Numbered from the stretch's first letter, positions 37,283 through 47,840 are shown. The stretch is 64,000 nucleotides of DNA from Pusillimonas sp. DMV24BSW_D (GCF_011388195.1 NZ_CP049990.1:2976001-3040000), one strand, 5' to 3'. Made by a program: numbers and translations. The notes: generated from the letters alone by a model not told the origin.

Positions 37283-37801
37283 TTAAACCTGATTTCCTGA
37301 AGTTGCTGTTGAGGGATGAATCAGGCGACTCAAAAACAAAAGAAAGAACTCAATTGTCATTAAAGCCATGCCAAAGGGAACGAAAACGTTTACCCACCAC
37401 TCTGGGATTGTGAACGATTTATAAACCATGCTGGAGCGCTCGAATGCGTTGATGGTTGCTATTGCACTGTAATAAAACACAATCAGGCAAATTACTGAAC
37501 CCAACAACGAAGCCAGAAGAACAACGTACCGACCATATCGCTGGGGTAACACGGATGTTATGACATCGACACTGACGTGGCTTCCTTCCCGCAAAACCCA
37601 CGGTGCGGCAAACACCGTTGCCACATACATAGCGTACTCTGTCGCTTCAATAACCCAAGGCATGCCGGAATCCATGACGTTGCGCATGAAAACGTCGGCC
37701 CCGATAAAGAAAGCCATTAAACCAAAAATGAACCCGGATATGACGGCAAGACAAGTGATGAGTCCATTGTATGCACGCGCGACAGGATTGGGGGATGCCA
37801 T
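37283..37801 (-). CDS. dctQ: TRAP transporter small permease (DctQ)
   Basis: A 172-residue protein with four membrane helices, the scaffold partner of DctM. ADVFMRNVMDSGMPWVIEATEYAMYVATVFAAPWVLREGSHVSVDV is the DctQ core signature. The C-terminal helix FGMALMTIEFFLLFLSRLI is followed by a short polar tail. It overlaps neither neighbour and sits between dctP (81 bp) and dctM (3 bp). Confidence 0.92.
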   Translation of the reverse strand: MASPNPVARAYNGLITCLAVISGFIFGLMAFFIGADVFMRNVMDSGMPWVIEATEYAMYVATVFAAPWVLREGSHVSVDVITSVLPQRYGRYVVLLASLLGSVICLIVFYYSAIATINAFERSSMVYKSFTIPEWWVNVFVPFGMALMTIEFFLLFLSRLIHPSTATSGNQV

Positions 37802-37882
37802 GGTAGGAGCCGATTGGATAAGATAGACACAAAACGCGCATCGGGCTGAATGCCCGATGCGCCACTAACAGAAACCGCAACG

Positions 37883-38854
37883 TTACTCTTTGGCCAGCAA
37901 CTCACGCAGACGTGCAGCAGATTCAGGCGCAACTTCTTCTACCTCTGCCCAACCAGACTCACGTGCCTGGTTAATCCACTTTTCACGCTCGGCACCGGTT
38001 AATTCATAAACAACCATACCGGCGTCTGCCTGTTTCTTCTTCTCTGCTTCGTTAATGGCTGCGTTCTCTGCATTCAAACCTTCAAGCCACAGCCCCATTT
38101 CCGTCAGGAAGGCACGCTGCTCATCGGTCAGTGAGTTCCATTTGTCGAGGTTAACCAAAGCGTTCACCTCGACCTGATAAAAACCAGGGTCAACGCGTGC
38201 TTTGGTCACTTCGTGCCAACCTAAATCGAGAATGCCCTGAATCGGCCAACCGTAGCCATCGGCCACACCACGCTCCAACGTTGTATATACCTCGGACGGG
38301 GGCGTTTGGATGGCATTTGCACCCAACTTCTCGAAGAAGGAACGATAAACGGGCGTCACGCGAAGTGTAAGACCGGAAAGATCTGCTTTCTCGACGGGCT
38401 TGTTCACATACAAATGGAACGGCACCCCTTCACCCGAGCGTGCAAGGTACCAGACATTCATTTTCTTGTTGTGCAGCTCATTCAGCAGCTCCCAACCCCC
38501 GTTTTCACGCAACTCGCTCATGGGGCGTTCGGTAAGCTTGATTGCAGCACCTTCAGGCAGCAGGTTTGGATAAAACGCGCTGGTGACATAAGCCATATCG
38601 ACAACACCCGACGACACGGCGTTACCGATTTCAAAAGGAGGAATCGCGGAAGGACCACCGATAAGATTAATTTGAACCAAACCTTTGCCTTCCTTGTTGA
38701 CGTGCTCAACAAAACGCTCGAAAGGTTTGGCAACCACTGAACCCGGCTGGAACGCATTCACAGCGCGTAGTACGACTTCGTCGGCCGAAGCGGAACCCGC
38801 CGCAAAGATCGTAGCAACCGCCAGCGCACTGGCAACTTTCTTTAATAATTTCAT
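37883..38854 (-). CDS. dctP: TRAP transporter solute-binding protein (DctP)
   Basis: The 323-residue periplasmic receptor has a clear Sec signal peptide (MKLLKKVASALAVATIFAAG, cleavage after ASA). The mature part shows the DctP fold: FEIGNAVSSGVVDMAYVTSAFY, LRVTPVYRSFFEKLGANAIQTPPSEVYTTLERGVADGYGWP with the binding arginine and the E(V)YTTLERG(V/A)DG motif. The ligand is unknown; adjacent genes suggest an organic or keto acid. It is first in a dctPQM operon, with a LysR-like motif 122 bp upstream. Confidence 0.93.
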   Translation of the reverse strand: MKLLKKVASALAVATIFAAGSASADEVVLRAVNAFQPGSVVAKPFERFVEHVNKEGKGLVQINLIGGPSAIPPFEIGNAVSSGVVDMAYVTSAFYPNLLPEGAAIKLTERPMSELRENGGWELLNELHNKKMNVWYLARSGEGVPFHLYVNKPVEKADLSGLTLRVTPVYRSFFEKLGANAIQTPPSEVYTTLERGVADGYGWPIQGILDLGWHEVTKARVDPGFYQVEVNALVNLDKWNSLTDEQRAFLTEMGLWLEGLNAENAAINEAEKKKQADAGMVVYELTGAEREKWINQARESGWAEVEEVAPESAARLRELLAKE

Positions 38855-38975
38855 TCTTCGTCTCCTGTTGTCTTACAAGCAAGTTGTGCTGAAGTCTGTC
38901 ATGTAACGGCGGATTATTGAACTAGGACTTGCCCCATGGACTTCAGCGATAGCGTAATCGGCGCTATATGATTTA

Positions 38976-39006
38976 TCCAATAGATAAATTGATTGTTACA
39001 TATAGA
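38976..39006 (-). promoter_or_regulatory. second copy of the LysR-type motif, upstream of dctP
   Basis: TCCAATAGATA, a 14-bp gap, then TATAGA, matching the motif at 34987-35017 in sequence, spacing, orientation to the gene and distance (122 bp against 113 bp). This supports co-regulation of the TRAP operon and the oxidoreductase. Confidence 0.6.
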
Positions 39007-39034
39007 TGCAGCAAATAATTTTACACTTAAACTA

Positions 39035-40126
39035 TTAAACGTTAAACAAGAAGTTTAATACATCACCGTCTTTAACGACGTACTCCTTGCCTTCGGCACG
39101 CATTTTGCCCGCCTCTTTCGCGCCCTGCTCGCCTTTACATGCGATGAAATCGTCGTAGGCGATCGTTTGTGCGCGAATAAAGCCTCGTTCAAAGTCGGTG
39201 TGAATAACTCCAGCCGCCTTCGGTGCGGTATCCCCGATACGAATCGTCCAGGCACGTACTTCTTTTACGCCGGCGGTGAAGTATGTTTGCAAACCAAGCA
39301 AGCGATAGCCTGCACGAATCACACGATTCAACCCGGGTTCGTCCATGCCCATATCCGCCAGAAACACGGCCTTGTCTTCGTCTTCAAGATCAGAAATTTC
39401 AGCTTCTACCGCAGCGCAAACCGCCACCACCGGCGCATTTTCGGCCTTGGCGTAATCCTGAACCGCCTTTAAATACGGGTTATTTTCGAAACCGCTTTCA
39501 ATGACGTTTGCCACATACATACAAGGCTTGGCGGTAATGAAACACAAAGGTTTCAACAACAACAGGTCGTCCTCATCCAAACCCAAAGAACGCACGGCTT
39601 TCGCCTCATTTAAAGAGGGAATCACTTTCTCGAGCAACGACACCATCCTGGCTGCTTCTTTATCGCCCGCCCGCGCCGTTTTCTGGTGACGCTGAAGTGA
39701 TTTTTCGGCGGTCGCCAAATCGGCCAACGCCAACTCTGTATTAATGACTTCAATGTCAGAAACGGGGTCAACACGCCCGGCTACGTGAACCACGTTCTCG
39801 TCTTCGAAACAGCGCACTACATGCACAATGGCATCGGTTTCACGAATGTTGGCAAGAAACTGGTTCCCCAAGCCTTCGCCTTTGGAAGCCCCTGCAACCA
39901 AACCCGCAATGTCAACGAACTCCACCACGGCGGGCAACACGCGTTCGGGCTTGGCGATTTCAGCCAGGGCCTGCAAGCGCGGATCGGGCACTTCAACCAC
40001 GCCGACATTCGGCTCAATCGTACAAAAAGGATAGTTTTCAGCGGCGATACCCGCCTTGGTTAGCGCGTTAAATAAAGTTGATTTACCAACATTGGGTAAG
40101 CCAACAATGCCACATTGCAAAGCCAT
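39035..40126 (-). CDS. ychF: redox-regulated ATPase YchF (OLA1)
   Basis: From the start [22 protein letters not shown] the protein has 363 residues, the normal YchF length; an in-frame extension of 17 codons is unlikely. The P-loop [33 protein letters not shown], a coiled region at 120-200, and a TGS domain with [17 protein letters not shown] and [16 protein letters not shown] are present. Of Obg-family GTPases it hydrolyses ATP; it binds ribosomes and affects stress responses. It stands alone downstream of pth and the CPBP gene. Confidence 0.95.
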   Translation of the reverse strand: MALQCGIVGLPNVGKSTLFNALTKAGIAAENYPFCTIEPNVGVVEVPDPRLQALAEIAKPERVLPAVVEFVDIAGLVAGASKGEGLGNQFLANIRETDAIVHVVRCFEDENVVHVAGRVDPVSDIEVINTELALADLATAEKSLQRHQKTARAGDKEAARMVSLLEKVIPSLNEAKAVRSLGLDEDDLLLLKPLCFITAKPCMYVANVIESGFENNPYLKAVQDYAKAENAPVVAVCAAVEAEISDLEDEDKAVFLADMGMDEPGLNRVIRAGYRLLGLQTYFTAGVKEVRAWTIRIGDTAPKAAGVIHTDFERGFIRAQTIAYDDFIACKGEQGAKEAGKMRAEGKEYVVKDGDVLNFLFNV

Positions 40127-40251
40127 GGAAGTCCTTAAATTAAAGTCACATTCGATGCGCGATTGTAACCCGAGCAAAAAATTAGTCAGGCACGCTGTCG
40201 GAACAAGTGGAGGGCGCTTCGCCGCGCTCTTGCGGCATCACACGATTGTGA

Positions 40252-41010
40252 TTACTGGGGTGGCAACCAACTGATCACCAACCAGATCACCAAAAGCGGG
40301 CCACCGTTAAAAATACCATGGAGCACCATCGCCGCACCGATACCCCGGCGCACCCGAAGCCAAGCCAAAGCCAAACCGGTAACCCATTGCGGCAACACCA
40401 GAAAAGGCAGTAACCACAATGGTGTTTCATTATAAGAAAAGTTACCTAAATGCACGGCGGCAAACAGCAAGCATGACAGATGTACCACCACCCCGAAATA
40501 ACGGCGGTAGGTTTTGCGTAACCGCCAGGGTAGCGGCTTTGGAGCAGCACTCGACCGAAACAAATAGGGCCACCAGCACGCCAGCACAACCAACCCAACC
40601 AAAAAAGCCGAACCCCATTGCGGGCCTGATAACAAGGCATAAACGCTCACGGGTACGAGCCACAGCGCGTGCCCCGGCATGCGAAGGCCGTAGCGAAACA
40701 CCAGTTCTTCCACGATGGGTGCCCAAACAAGCGCCTGCAACCAGGGCAAAGCGTCGAGACGCAAGCGGTGCTCGGCCCCGCCCGCGCCGGCGGCGGCAAC
40801 GGCAATTGGCCCCAATACCACCATATTCATTAGCCAAAGCAAGCCGGCCCATTTCAGTAGCCGCGCAAAATCCAGATGAGCAAACCAGTCTTCCAGCCAC
40901 CCTCTGCGCGCCGACCGGCCAGGCAAACGACGTAGATTGGGTTGCTTGATGAAGGCAATAAAGTCGCGCAGTTCAGCGGAAAATGAGGGCCACGCCACCT
41001 TAACTCCCAT
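40252..41010 (-). CDS. CPBP-family intramembrane protease
   Basis: From [10 protein letters not shown] the protein has 252 residues with seven or eight membrane helices. The CAAX-protease/bacteriocin-processing motifs are visible: [11 protein letters not shown] (EExxxR), AAVHLGNF and VLHGIFNGG, whose Glu and His residues bind the metal. Members remove or modify peptides in the membrane, often giving immunity to bacteriocins; the substrate here is unknown. It overlaps the end of pth by 11 bp and so is translationally coupled. Confidence 0.8.
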   Translation of the reverse strand: MGVKVAWPSFSAELRDFIAFIKQPNLRRLPGRSARRGWLEDWFAHLDFARLLKWAGLLWLMNMVVLGPIAVAAAGAGGAEHRLRLDALPWLQALVWAPIVEELVFRYGLRMPGHALWLVPVSVYALLSGPQWGSAFLVGLVVLACWWPYLFRSSAAPKPLPWRLRKTYRRYFGVVVHLSCLLFAAVHLGNFSYNETPLWLLPFLVLPQWVTGLALAWLRVRRGIGAAMVLHGIFNGGPLLVIWLVISWLPPQ

Positions 41011-41596
41011 TGCCACTATGCAACTGATTGATCGCCTGCTCAAACCGGCCTTCAATTAAGGCAGGCACAACAGCACGGCAGCGATCGAGTGCAGATTCGA
41101 TTTTTAACGTGTCTTCACGCCGCGGGGGATTCAACACAAAGCCCACCACCTGTTGATTCAGGCCCAGCGTACGAGGATGCCCGATACCGATACGCAAACG
41201 CCAGAATGCGGCGCTACCCAATTGGGATTGGATGTCGCGCAGGCCGTTATGCCCCGCATGACCGCCGCCTTGCTTCAACTTCGCATCTCCGGGAAGCAAA
41301 TCCAGTTCATCGTGCAAAACAAGAACTTGCTCAGGCATCAGCTTATAAAACCGCATTAACGCGCCCGTTGCCTGCCCGGACCGATTCATAAACGTCATCG
41401 GCTTGGCAATGATAACGGCGTCGCCTTGAACACGTGCCTTGGCAACCCACGAAAAAAAAGATTTTTCAATGCTGAATTGAGCGGAAAGATCGCGCGCGAC
41501 CTGATCGGCCAGCCAAAACCCGGCGTTATGGCGGGTAGCATCGTACTCCGGCCCCGGGTTTCCCAAACCCACTATCAATCTGATGCCAGTCGTCAT
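41000..41596 (-). CDS. pth: peptidyl-tRNA hydrolase
   Basis: A 198-residue enzyme that frees tRNA from stalled peptidyl-tRNA. [25 protein letters not shown] contains the catalytic His and the conserved Asn; [49 protein letters not shown] and RIGIGHP are the other signatures. The length is normal. It is preceded 110 bp upstream by rplY, the usual betaproteobacterial order. Confidence 0.96.
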   Translation of the reverse strand: MTTGIRLIVGLGNPGPEYDATRHNAGFWLADQVARDLSAQFSIEKSFFSWVAKARVQGDAVIIAKPMTFMNRSGQATGALMRFYKLMPEQVLVLHDELDLLPGDAKLKQGGGHAGHNGLRDIQSQLGSAAFWRLRIGIGHPRTLGLNQQVVGFVLNPPRREDTLKIESALDRCRAVVPALIEGRFEQAINQLHSGNGS

Positions 41597-41638
41597 ATTG
41601 GCCTATGCTTTTGTATATTAAGCGCTAACTGTAAAACA

Positions 41639-41670
41639 AAACCCCTGACGGCAACGACCGGCAGGGGTTT
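41639..41670 (-). terminator. intrinsic terminator of prs-rplY
   Basis: On the minus strand a 9-bp stem (AAACCCCTG/CAGGGGTTT) with an inner CCGG-type extension is followed by TTTTGTTTTA. It lies between rplY and pth, so it probably ends the rplY transcript. Confidence 0.65.
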
Positions 41671-41707
41671 CAGAACCCGTCGCAACGGGATATAAAACGC
41701 GAATGAA

Positions 41708-42340
41708 TTAAGCGTCGTCGGACGAGGCTTCTTCACCTTCGGCTTCGTCGTCATCGCTACCACCAGCGTTCTTGGCGCCGCCCTTAACCAGGGCCACAGC
41801 CAATGCAGGGTTCGTATCGCCGCCGTGCGCAGCAAACGTAACACCCTTGGGCAAGGTAACCGCATCAAGGTGAACACTTTCACCCGCAACCATCTTGGCC
41901 AGATCAACCTCAATGAATTGAGGCAAGTTGGCGGGCAAGCAGGTAATTTCCAGTTCAGTCATCACATGACTGATAACCGCGCCACCCAACTTCACGGCGG
42001 GAGACGTTTCACCATTCACGAAATGCAGCGGTATCTTGGTAGTAATAACATGCGAGGCGTCTACACGTTGAAAGTCGATGTGCAAAACGAGCTGCTTGTA
42101 TGGGTGCCATTGAACCGCACGCAACAATACCTTCTGCTCTTTGCCATCGACATTCATGTCGAGAATAGAGGCATGGAACTCTTCCTTGCGTAAGGCATGG
42201 AAAATTTCATTGTGATCAAGCTCAATGTTCAACGGCTTTTCTTCACCGCCGTAAACAATGGCGGGAACACGGCCTGCGTGGCGCAGGCGGCGGCTCGCAC
42301 TCGTACCTTGTACGCTACGCAAAGTGGCATTAAATTTCAT
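41708..42340 (-). CDS. rplY: ribosomal protein bL25 (long, CTC type)
   Basis: From the ATG at 42340, preceded by GGAG, the protein has 210 residues: an L25 domain ([32 protein letters not shown]) plus the C-terminal CTC domain and an acidic tail ([15 protein letters not shown]). Long L25 is the norm in beta- and many alphaproteobacteria. It binds 5S rRNA. It follows prs by 100 bp on the same strand. Confidence 0.96.
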   Translation of the reverse strand: MKFNATLRSVQGTSASRRLRHAGRVPAIVYGGEEKPLNIELDHNEIFHALRKEEFHASILDMNVDGKEQKVLLRAVQWHPYKQLVLHIDFQRVDASHVITTKIPLHFVNGETSPAVKLGGAVISHVMTELEITCLPANLPQFIEVDLAKMVAGESVHLDAVTLPKGVTFAAHGGDTNPALAVALVKGGAKNAGGSDDDEAEGEEASSDDA

Positions 42341-42440
42341 GGAAAACTCCAAATCGGGCTTTAGACCCAGAAAAAAACACAGCTAAATTGCTGCAAACAC
42401 CTGCGGGAGGCCGCGACCAGCGCAACCCGCAGCCAAAAAA

Positions 42441-43391
42441 TCAATCAACGAACAACGAACTTACCGACTCGGCATTCGAAATACGCAACATCGTCTCGCC
42501 TAACAGGGAGGCACATGAAAGCTGGCGAATCTTCCCACATTCTTTAGCCGGTTCCGAGAGCGGAATGGTATCAGTTACAACGAGCTCATCGAGATCGGAG
42601 GTGGTGATTCGCTCAACCGCCTGACCCGACAGAACCGGATGAGTACAGTAGGCATACACACCCAACGCACCGCGTTCCTTCAACGCCTGTGCTGCCTTGC
42701 AAAGGGTGCCGGCGGTATCGACCATGTCATCCATAATGATGCACGTGCGCCCCTCTATTTCACCAATAATATTCATCACTTCCGACACGTTGGCGCGCGG
42801 GCGACGTTTGTCGATAATAGCCAGGTCGGCTTCAAGTTGCTTTGCCAGTGCGCGGGCACGCACCACACCGCCGATATCGGGCGATACAACAACAACATCT
42901 TTATAGTTACGGCGCCAGATATCACCAAGCAAAATGGGCCCGGCGTAGACGTTATCAACGGGAATGTCGAAGAAGCCCTGAATTTGATCGGCGTGCAAAT
43001 CCATTGTCATGACGCGATCCACACCCACCACCTGCAGCATATTGGCAACCACTTTGGCGGAGATGGAAACACGCGCGGAACGTGGGCGACGGTCTTGGCG
43101 TGCGTAGCCAAAATAAGGCAAGGCCGCTGTAATGCGGCCTGCGGATGCGCGACGTAGCGCATCGACCATTACCATGATTTCCATGAGATTGTCGTTCGTG
43201 GGCGCACAGGTTGGCTGCAGCACAAAGACGTCTTTGCCACGCACGTTCTCGTTGATCTCAACCATCACTTCGCCGTCTGAGAAACGACCTACCGTCATTT
43301 TGCCAAGCGACATATCGAGATGATTGACAACGTCAACGGCCAGACGGGGGTTGGCTGTGCCGGTAAAGATCATGAATCTGTCTTGTGCCAT
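42441..43391 (-). CDS. prs: ribose-phosphate pyrophosphokinase
   Basis: From [22 protein letters not shown] the protein has 316 residues, the normal length; the longer open frame upstream runs toward the tRNA and is not used. It makes PRPP from ribose 5-phosphate and ATP for nucleotides, His and Trp. Motifs: [53 protein letters not shown], and the PRPP loop [14 protein letters not shown] near 222. It lies 123 bp downstream of tRNA-Gln. Confidence 0.96.
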   Translation of the reverse strand: MAQDRFMIFTGTANPRLAVDVVNHLDMSLGKMTVGRFSDGEVMVEINENVRGKDVFVLQPTCAPTNDNLMEIMVMVDALRRASAGRITAALPYFGYARQDRRPRSARVSISAKVVANMLQVVGVDRVMTMDLHADQIQGFFDIPVDNVYAGPILLGDIWRRNYKDVVVVSPDIGGVVRARALAKQLEADLAIIDKRRPRANVSEVMNIIGEIEGRTCIIMDDMVDTAGTLCKAAQALKERGALGVYAYCTHPVLSGQAVERITTSDLDELVVTDTIPLSEPAKECGKIRQLSCASLLGETMLRISNAESVSSLFVD

Positions 43392-43514
43392 GATGAATGG
43401 TATAGATTCCGAAGCGTTAAATAAGAAAAGCTGTTGACCCGTACGCCCTATTCGGGGTCGACTCAACAGCTTGGCATTTATTGCAAGCCTTGCATAGGCT
43501 TCATACAAGAAGGC

Positions 43515-43591
43515 TGGCTGGGGAAGAAGGATTCGAACCTTCGCATGCTGGAATCAAAATCCAGTGCCTTAACCAACTTGGCGATTCCCCA
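43515..43591 (-). tRNA. tRNA-Gln (anticodon TTG)
   Basis: A 77-nt tRNA folds completely on the minus strand: acceptor TGGGGAA/TTCCCCA, anticodon stem-loop CTGGATTTTGATTCCAG with TTG in the middle, T-loop GGTTCGAATCC, and an encoded CCA end. It starts two bases after the ispE stop codon and lies between ispE and prs, as in other Burkholderiales. Confidence 0.97.
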
Positions 43592-43592
43592 C

Positions 43593-44564
43593 CTAACTGT
43601 TTAACCAGTGATACAAAGGATGTTCCTGCAAACCCGAGCAAACCCAAGTGTTGCTAACGACCTTTGTACTGTCGTTTCCATAGCACGCTATTTTAGCGAC
43701 AATTTTTTGTTGAAATGCCTGGGCGTGCTCAGTTGTTACAAATTCAACAAACAAACAAGCCCCGGAACCCGTCATTCTTGGCTTTAAACCTAGCTCAAGC
43801 AACAAATTATATGCTTGCTTAACAATAGGATAACGTGCCAAAACAATAGGCTGCAAGTCATTCCAACCATACAAGGGGCGCACCCCATTTTCCTGGCTGG
43901 TGCCAATAACGTTTAAACCGGCCGACTGCGCCACCCTTAACCTGTTATCGGCTAACTTTTGCCACTCAGCAAAGTCCGTAATTATGATGGGCTTTGTATC
44001 TCTTGTCAAATCAGGGTCGGAAAAAACGTGTCCTGTCGCCACGTGCAGAGCAGGTTGAACAACAACATAACTGACGCTGCTCAGCTCAACGCGTTGCAGA
44101 TCTTCACCCACACCTTGCGCAAAAGCGTTTTGCCCGAATACAAACACCGGCACATCGGCTCCCAACGGCAGGGCCAAACGCATGAGCTCGGCACGCGACA
44201 AACCTGTTTTCCAAAGACGGTTCAGGGCAATAAGCGTGCTGGCGGCATCGCTTGATCCGCCCCCCAGGCCACCACCCGAAGGAATGGCTTTGCGATACTG
44301 AATTTGTGCCCCTAACTTGACGCCCGTTGCCGATTGCAGCGCCCGTGCCGCCCTGACAACCAGGTCGTCGTCTGAACTCAGTCCGGCCAACGGTGACTCA
44401 CAGACAATCTGCCCGTCGGAACGTACCTCAAAATCCAGGTAGTCACACAAATCAATAAAGCGAAAAACAGACTGCAGGAGATGATAACCGTCGGGGCGAC
44501 GCCCTGTGACGTGCAAAAACAAATTCAATTTGGCGGGAGCCGGAACGTCGTAAAGCGCAGACAA
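43593..44564 (-). CDS. ispE: 4-diphosphocytidyl-2-C-methyl-D-erythritol kinase
   Basis: A 323-residue GHMP kinase of the MEP pathway for isoprenoids. The start DVPAPAKLNLFLHVTGRRPDGYHLLQSVF and the ATP motif IPSGGGLGGGSSDAASTLIALN (near 90) are the family hallmarks; MTGSGACLFVEF lies near the C-terminus. Compared with E. coli it has a slightly longer C-terminal tail. It lies directly after lolB on the minus strand and ends two bases before tRNA-Gln. Confidence 0.96.
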   Translation of the reverse strand: MSALYDVPAPAKLNLFLHVTGRRPDGYHLLQSVFRFIDLCDYLDFEVRSDGQIVCESPLAGLSSDDDLVVRAARALQSATGVKLGAQIQYRKAIPSGGGLGGGSSDAASTLIALNRLWKTGLSRAELMRLALPLGADVPVFVFGQNAFAQGVGEDLQRVELSSVSYVVVQPALHVATGHVFSDPDLTRDTKPIIITDFAEWQKLADNRLRVAQSAGLNVIGTSQENGVRPLYGWNDLQPIVLARYPIVKQAYNLLLELGLKPRMTGSGACLFVEFVTTEHAQAFQQKIVAKIACYGNDSTKVVSNTWVCSGLQEHPLYHWLNS

Positions 44565-44566
44565 AT

Positions 44567-45136
44567 TTATGCCCCATCAACAACCAAACGAACACGAACC
44601 TGTTGCGTATCATGACGCCGTTCAAGCACGAGCATACGGGGCCCTTCATTGTCGTAACGGGAAAGCCTGACCGCCCAGCCATTCGAAACAAGCGCCGTCG
44701 GCCGCCCATTTTCGCCTCGCGTTACTTGGGTTGCCGCTGCATCGACTTCCCCTTGAAGCCACTGTTTAAGCCCCCGTATGGGCATGTCGGTTCCCACAAC
44801 CTGTGCCAAAAGCGCATCGGCATCCGGCGCAACCTCGCGGGAACCGTCGCTTCTAATCAAGACCGCTCGCGCGGGACTGATTTCCACCCTGACCAATACC
44901 GACCCCATAGGGTTTGCCAAATCCAGCTGTTGTGTTTGACCCGAATCGCGCCAGGCGAACCCCCCCTGCACGGCCTGCGGCGCCGTACCCGGCTCAGTGA
45001 CCGTTACGGCAAACCGCCCGGTTCTGCTAAATGCCGAACGGTCGGTACCCTGAATCGCCGGCGGCGATGCGCATGCCGCCAGGAACGCCAATAGCGAGAG
45101 AACAACCCACACACGCATGAAGAGCCGCTGCGACAT
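44567..45136 (-). CDS. lolB: outer-membrane lipoprotein receptor LolB
   Basis: A 189-residue lipoprotein whose signal peptide ends in the lipobox LAAC (cysteine near 22). The mature domain is the LolB beta-barrel (FSRTGRFAVTVTEPGTAPQAVQGGFAWRDSG), with PIRGLKQWLQG and a C-terminal RLSRYDNEGPRMLVLERR. It receives lipoproteins from LolA and inserts them in the outer membrane. It lies 2 bp after the TPR gene and 2 bp before ispE, so the three are one transcript. Confidence 0.92.
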   Translation of the reverse strand: MSQRLFMRVWVVLSLLAFLAACASPPAIQGTDRSAFSRTGRFAVTVTEPGTAPQAVQGGFAWRDSGQTQQLDLANPMGSVLVRVEISPARAVLIRSDGSREVAPDADALLAQVVGTDMPIRGLKQWLQGEVDAAATQVTRGENGRPTALVSNGWAVRLSRYDNEGPRMLVLERRHDTQQVRVRLVVDGA

Positions 45137-45138
45137 GC

Positions 45139-46929
45139 TTATTCGGCCCCAAGCCGTTCAATGGTTTTAAGCAGGGTTTCGTTACTTGCATCTTTTTGCT
45201 TACCCTGCTTCCAGATATCGCGCGCTTCGTCTTTTCGGCCCATCACCCACAACACCTCGCCCAAATGTGCCGCAACCTCGGCCTCAGGCAAGATTTCAAA
45301 TGAGCGCTGCAAATATTGCAACGCAGACTCATAATCGCCCGTACGATAAAAATACCAACCTACACTATCCAGAATGTACGGGTTATCAGGCTCCAGTTGC
45401 AGCGCCTTTTCAAGTAAAGCCTGGGCTTCGTCCAACTGTGTATTCTGTTCAACAAACGTATAGCCCAAAGAGTTGTATGCATTGGCGTCGTCGGGCGTGA
45501 GCTCGATAATTCGCCGCATCATTTTTTCAAAGGCGTCGTACTTGCCCTGGCGCTCGTAAAGCATTCCCAAGTCGTACTTGATTTCCGGCGTATCAGGTAA
45601 TGCTTTGTCGGCTTTCTCAAGCGTTTCAACCGCCAGGTCTGTACGCCCGGCATCACGATATATCGAAGCCAACGTCAACGCCGCTACGGTCCGCTCCTGA
45701 TCATTCTGGGGCGCAATCGCATCGATCACTCCACGCGCCTGCTCCAGCTTGCCCATTCGGCCATACAACACCGCTTTGTGAATTTGCGATTGAAAAATCA
45801 AGGAAGGATCGTCGATGAGGCTCAACTGTTCGATCGCTTCTTCGAGATTGCCCTGGCGCTCGGCAATTCGCACCAGCATCAGCCGCGCGTCGGAGGCGTC
45901 TGCTATCGCATTACTGGCTTTATCGTCAATCGACTCGCGCCGCTGCATTTGCACTGCGATATATTCGTTCAACAACGCTTTGGCCTGGTCATATCGCTCC
46001 GATCGGGCATTCACTTCCGCTTCGGTGTAAAGCAAATCAAAATTTTCCGGCGCAGCCTCACGCATTGCCTGAACCTGCATTAATGCCTGGTCAACACGAC
46101 CCACTTCTGTTAGCCGCCGTACAAGCAATAAACCAAGGTCGTCTGCCTGCGGATACCGCTCGAGGTAACGTTGAGCCGCGCTGATCGCCGCGTCGGGATC
46201 AACTTTCAAGCCATACTCAAGAATACGTTGAGCCGCCGGCTCTGACGCAGGATCAAGCTGCTGGGCGCGCTCGGCATGCGCCAGTGCGCGCCCCGGGTCG
46301 CTCGCCGCCCACGCCATGTCTGAAAGCGCCAACCAGGTGACCGGCAAATCCTGCACCGGTTCGCGCAATGCCGAACGCAAAATGTCGTAGGCTGCCGTAC
46401 GGTCATTCAACTTGCTGACAATGGCTGCGGCCTGACCAATGGCCACTTCTTTATCCTGAGCATTTTCAATGCGCTTCCAGAGTGCATCGGCCAAGCCTTC
46501 CGTTTCCCCGTTCGACGCGGACATCGCCAACGAGCTCGCAACTGCTTCAGGGTCGTTTGGTGCAATCAATGCCCACAATTGAGCCGCGCGGTTCGCCTTG
46601 GGGAAATTGCGTGCCACCATGGCGTACTGGAATGCCCGTTTTGCCAACCGTGGATCGGAAGTCGTACGCGCCAGCTCGTAGAATACGTCTGTCGCCACAC
46701 CCATCTCCCCCCTTTGCGCTGCAAACTCGGCAACCAGCAACTTGTATAACATTTCGCCGGTTAAATTCACCGAAGGCAGCGAATCGGGGTGCAAATGTAT
46801 ATGCTCTACAGGCTCAGCCGAAGGAGTAGGCTCTAACGGGCTGCCCGTTTGCGCATTCGCATCAAGCGCTGCGCCCTGCAGAAAAAAACCTGCGAACAAA
46901 ATGGATAACAAAGAATTAGAAAGTTTCAT
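45139..46929 (-). CDS. TPR-repeat protein, exported
   Basis: A 596-residue protein with a signal peptide (MKLSNSLLSILFAGFFLQGA) and about a dozen tetratricopeptide repeats, clearest in the C-terminal half (AYNSLGYTFVEQNTQLDEAQALLEKALQLEPDNPYILDSVG). It is periplasmic or outer-membrane associated. Its fixed position before lolB-ispE in Burkholderiales suggests a role near envelope biogenesis, though no function is established. It is divergent from mutM. Confidence 0.85.
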   Translation of the reverse strand: MKLSNSLLSILFAGFFLQGAALDANAQTGSPLEPTPSAEPVEHIHLHPDSLPSVNLTGEMLYKLLVAEFAAQRGEMGVATDVFYELARTTSDPRLAKRAFQYAMVARNFPKANRAAQLWALIAPNDPEAVASSLAMSASNGETEGLADALWKRIENAQDKEVAIGQAAAIVSKLNDRTAAYDILRSALREPVQDLPVTWLALSDMAWAASDPGRALAHAERAQQLDPASEPAAQRILEYGLKVDPDAAISAAQRYLERYPQADDLGLLLVRRLTEVGRVDQALMQVQAMREAAPENFDLLYTEAEVNARSERYDQAKALLNEYIAVQMQRRESIDDKASNAIADASDARLMLVRIAERQGNLEEAIEQLSLIDDPSLIFQSQIHKAVLYGRMGKLEQARGVIDAIAPQNDQERTVAALTLASIYRDAGRTDLAVETLEKADKALPDTPEIKYDLGMLYERQGKYDAFEKMMRRIIELTPDDANAYNSLGYTFVEQNTQLDEAQALLEKALQLEPDNPYILDSVGWYFYRTGDYESALQYLQRSFEILPEAEVAAHLGEVLWVMGRKDEARDIWKQGKQKDASNETLLKTIERLGAE

Positions 46930-47012
46930 TCAACACAACCATCACAAGTGCGCCAAGCGGATTTGCGCATGATGGCAAAATAACACAAACATTCCAATTA
47001 GTAGTGTGACCG

Positions 47013-47840
47013 ATGCCCGAACTGCCTGAAGTTGAAACAACCCGTCGTGGAATAGCGACTGTCATGCCCGGCCGACGCTTGCGATCCCTGGTGGTTCACG
47101 AGCCTCGTATGCGCTGGCCGATACCCGCCCACCTTAGCCAAACGGTTGCCGGCCAAATCGTGCGACGATGTGAAAGACGGGGGAAATACCTGTTAATTGG
47201 TTTCGATAACGGCACCATGATCGTTCACCTGGGAATGTCGGGCTCACTTCGGCGTGCGCCATTAGACGAAATAAAACGCAAACATGATCATGTTGAATGG
47301 GTATTCGATGACGCGCGCTTTTTGTTGCATGACCCCCGGCGCTTCGGGGCGGTACTCTGGCACGACCACGGCAGCGGGCCTGTACAAACCCACCCTTTAT
47401 TGGCCAATTTGGGTATCGAACCGTTTGACCCGGGTTTTACCGGAACAACGCTGCACCAAGCCTTCAAAAACAAAAAACAGGCAATAAAGACGGCATTGCT
47501 GGCCGGCGATGTTGTGGTGGGCGTGGGAAATATTTATGCTTCTGAAGCCTTGTTCAGAGCGCGTATCAACCCAAAAACCGCAGCCGGCCGCTTGTCTCGG
47601 GAGCGGTGTTCACGATTGCACGACGCCGTATTAAGTACGCTGTCGGACGCCTTGCACTCAGGCGGCAGTACCCTGCGCGATTATGTAAATGCAACAGGAA
47701 CGCCCGGCAGTTATTTCGATATTCATGCCGCCGTTTATAACCGTGCGGGTCAACCTTGCCGGGTTTGCCACACACCCATTAAAAAAATTGTTCAAGGGCA
47801 GCGCGCCACTTACTACTGCCCCAAATGCCAGGCACGATAA
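47013..47840 (+). CDS. mutM: formamidopyrimidine-DNA glycosylase
   Basis: The 275-residue base-excision enzyme removes 8-oxoguanine. MPELPEVETTRRG supplies the catalytic N-terminal proline and Glu3; the lysine for beta-elimination lies in the RRCERRGKYLL segment; DPRRFGAV and GVGNIYASEALF are typical, and the zinc finger CRVCHTPIKKIVQGQRATYYCPKC ends the protein. The length is normal. It is divergent from the TPR gene. Confidence 0.97.
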   Translation: MPELPEVETTRRGIATVMPGRRLRSLVVHEPRMRWPIPAHLSQTVAGQIVRRCERRGKYLLIGFDNGTMIVHLGMSGSLRRAPLDEIKRKHDHVEWVFDDARFLLHDPRRFGAVLWHDHGSGPVQTHPLLANLGIEPFDPGFTGTTLHQAFKNKKQAIKTALLAGDVVVGVGNIYASEALFRARINPKTAAGRLSRERCSRLHDAVLSTLSDALHSGGSTLRDYVNATGTPGSYFDIHAAVYNRAGQPCRVCHTPIKKIVQGQRATYYCPKCQAR

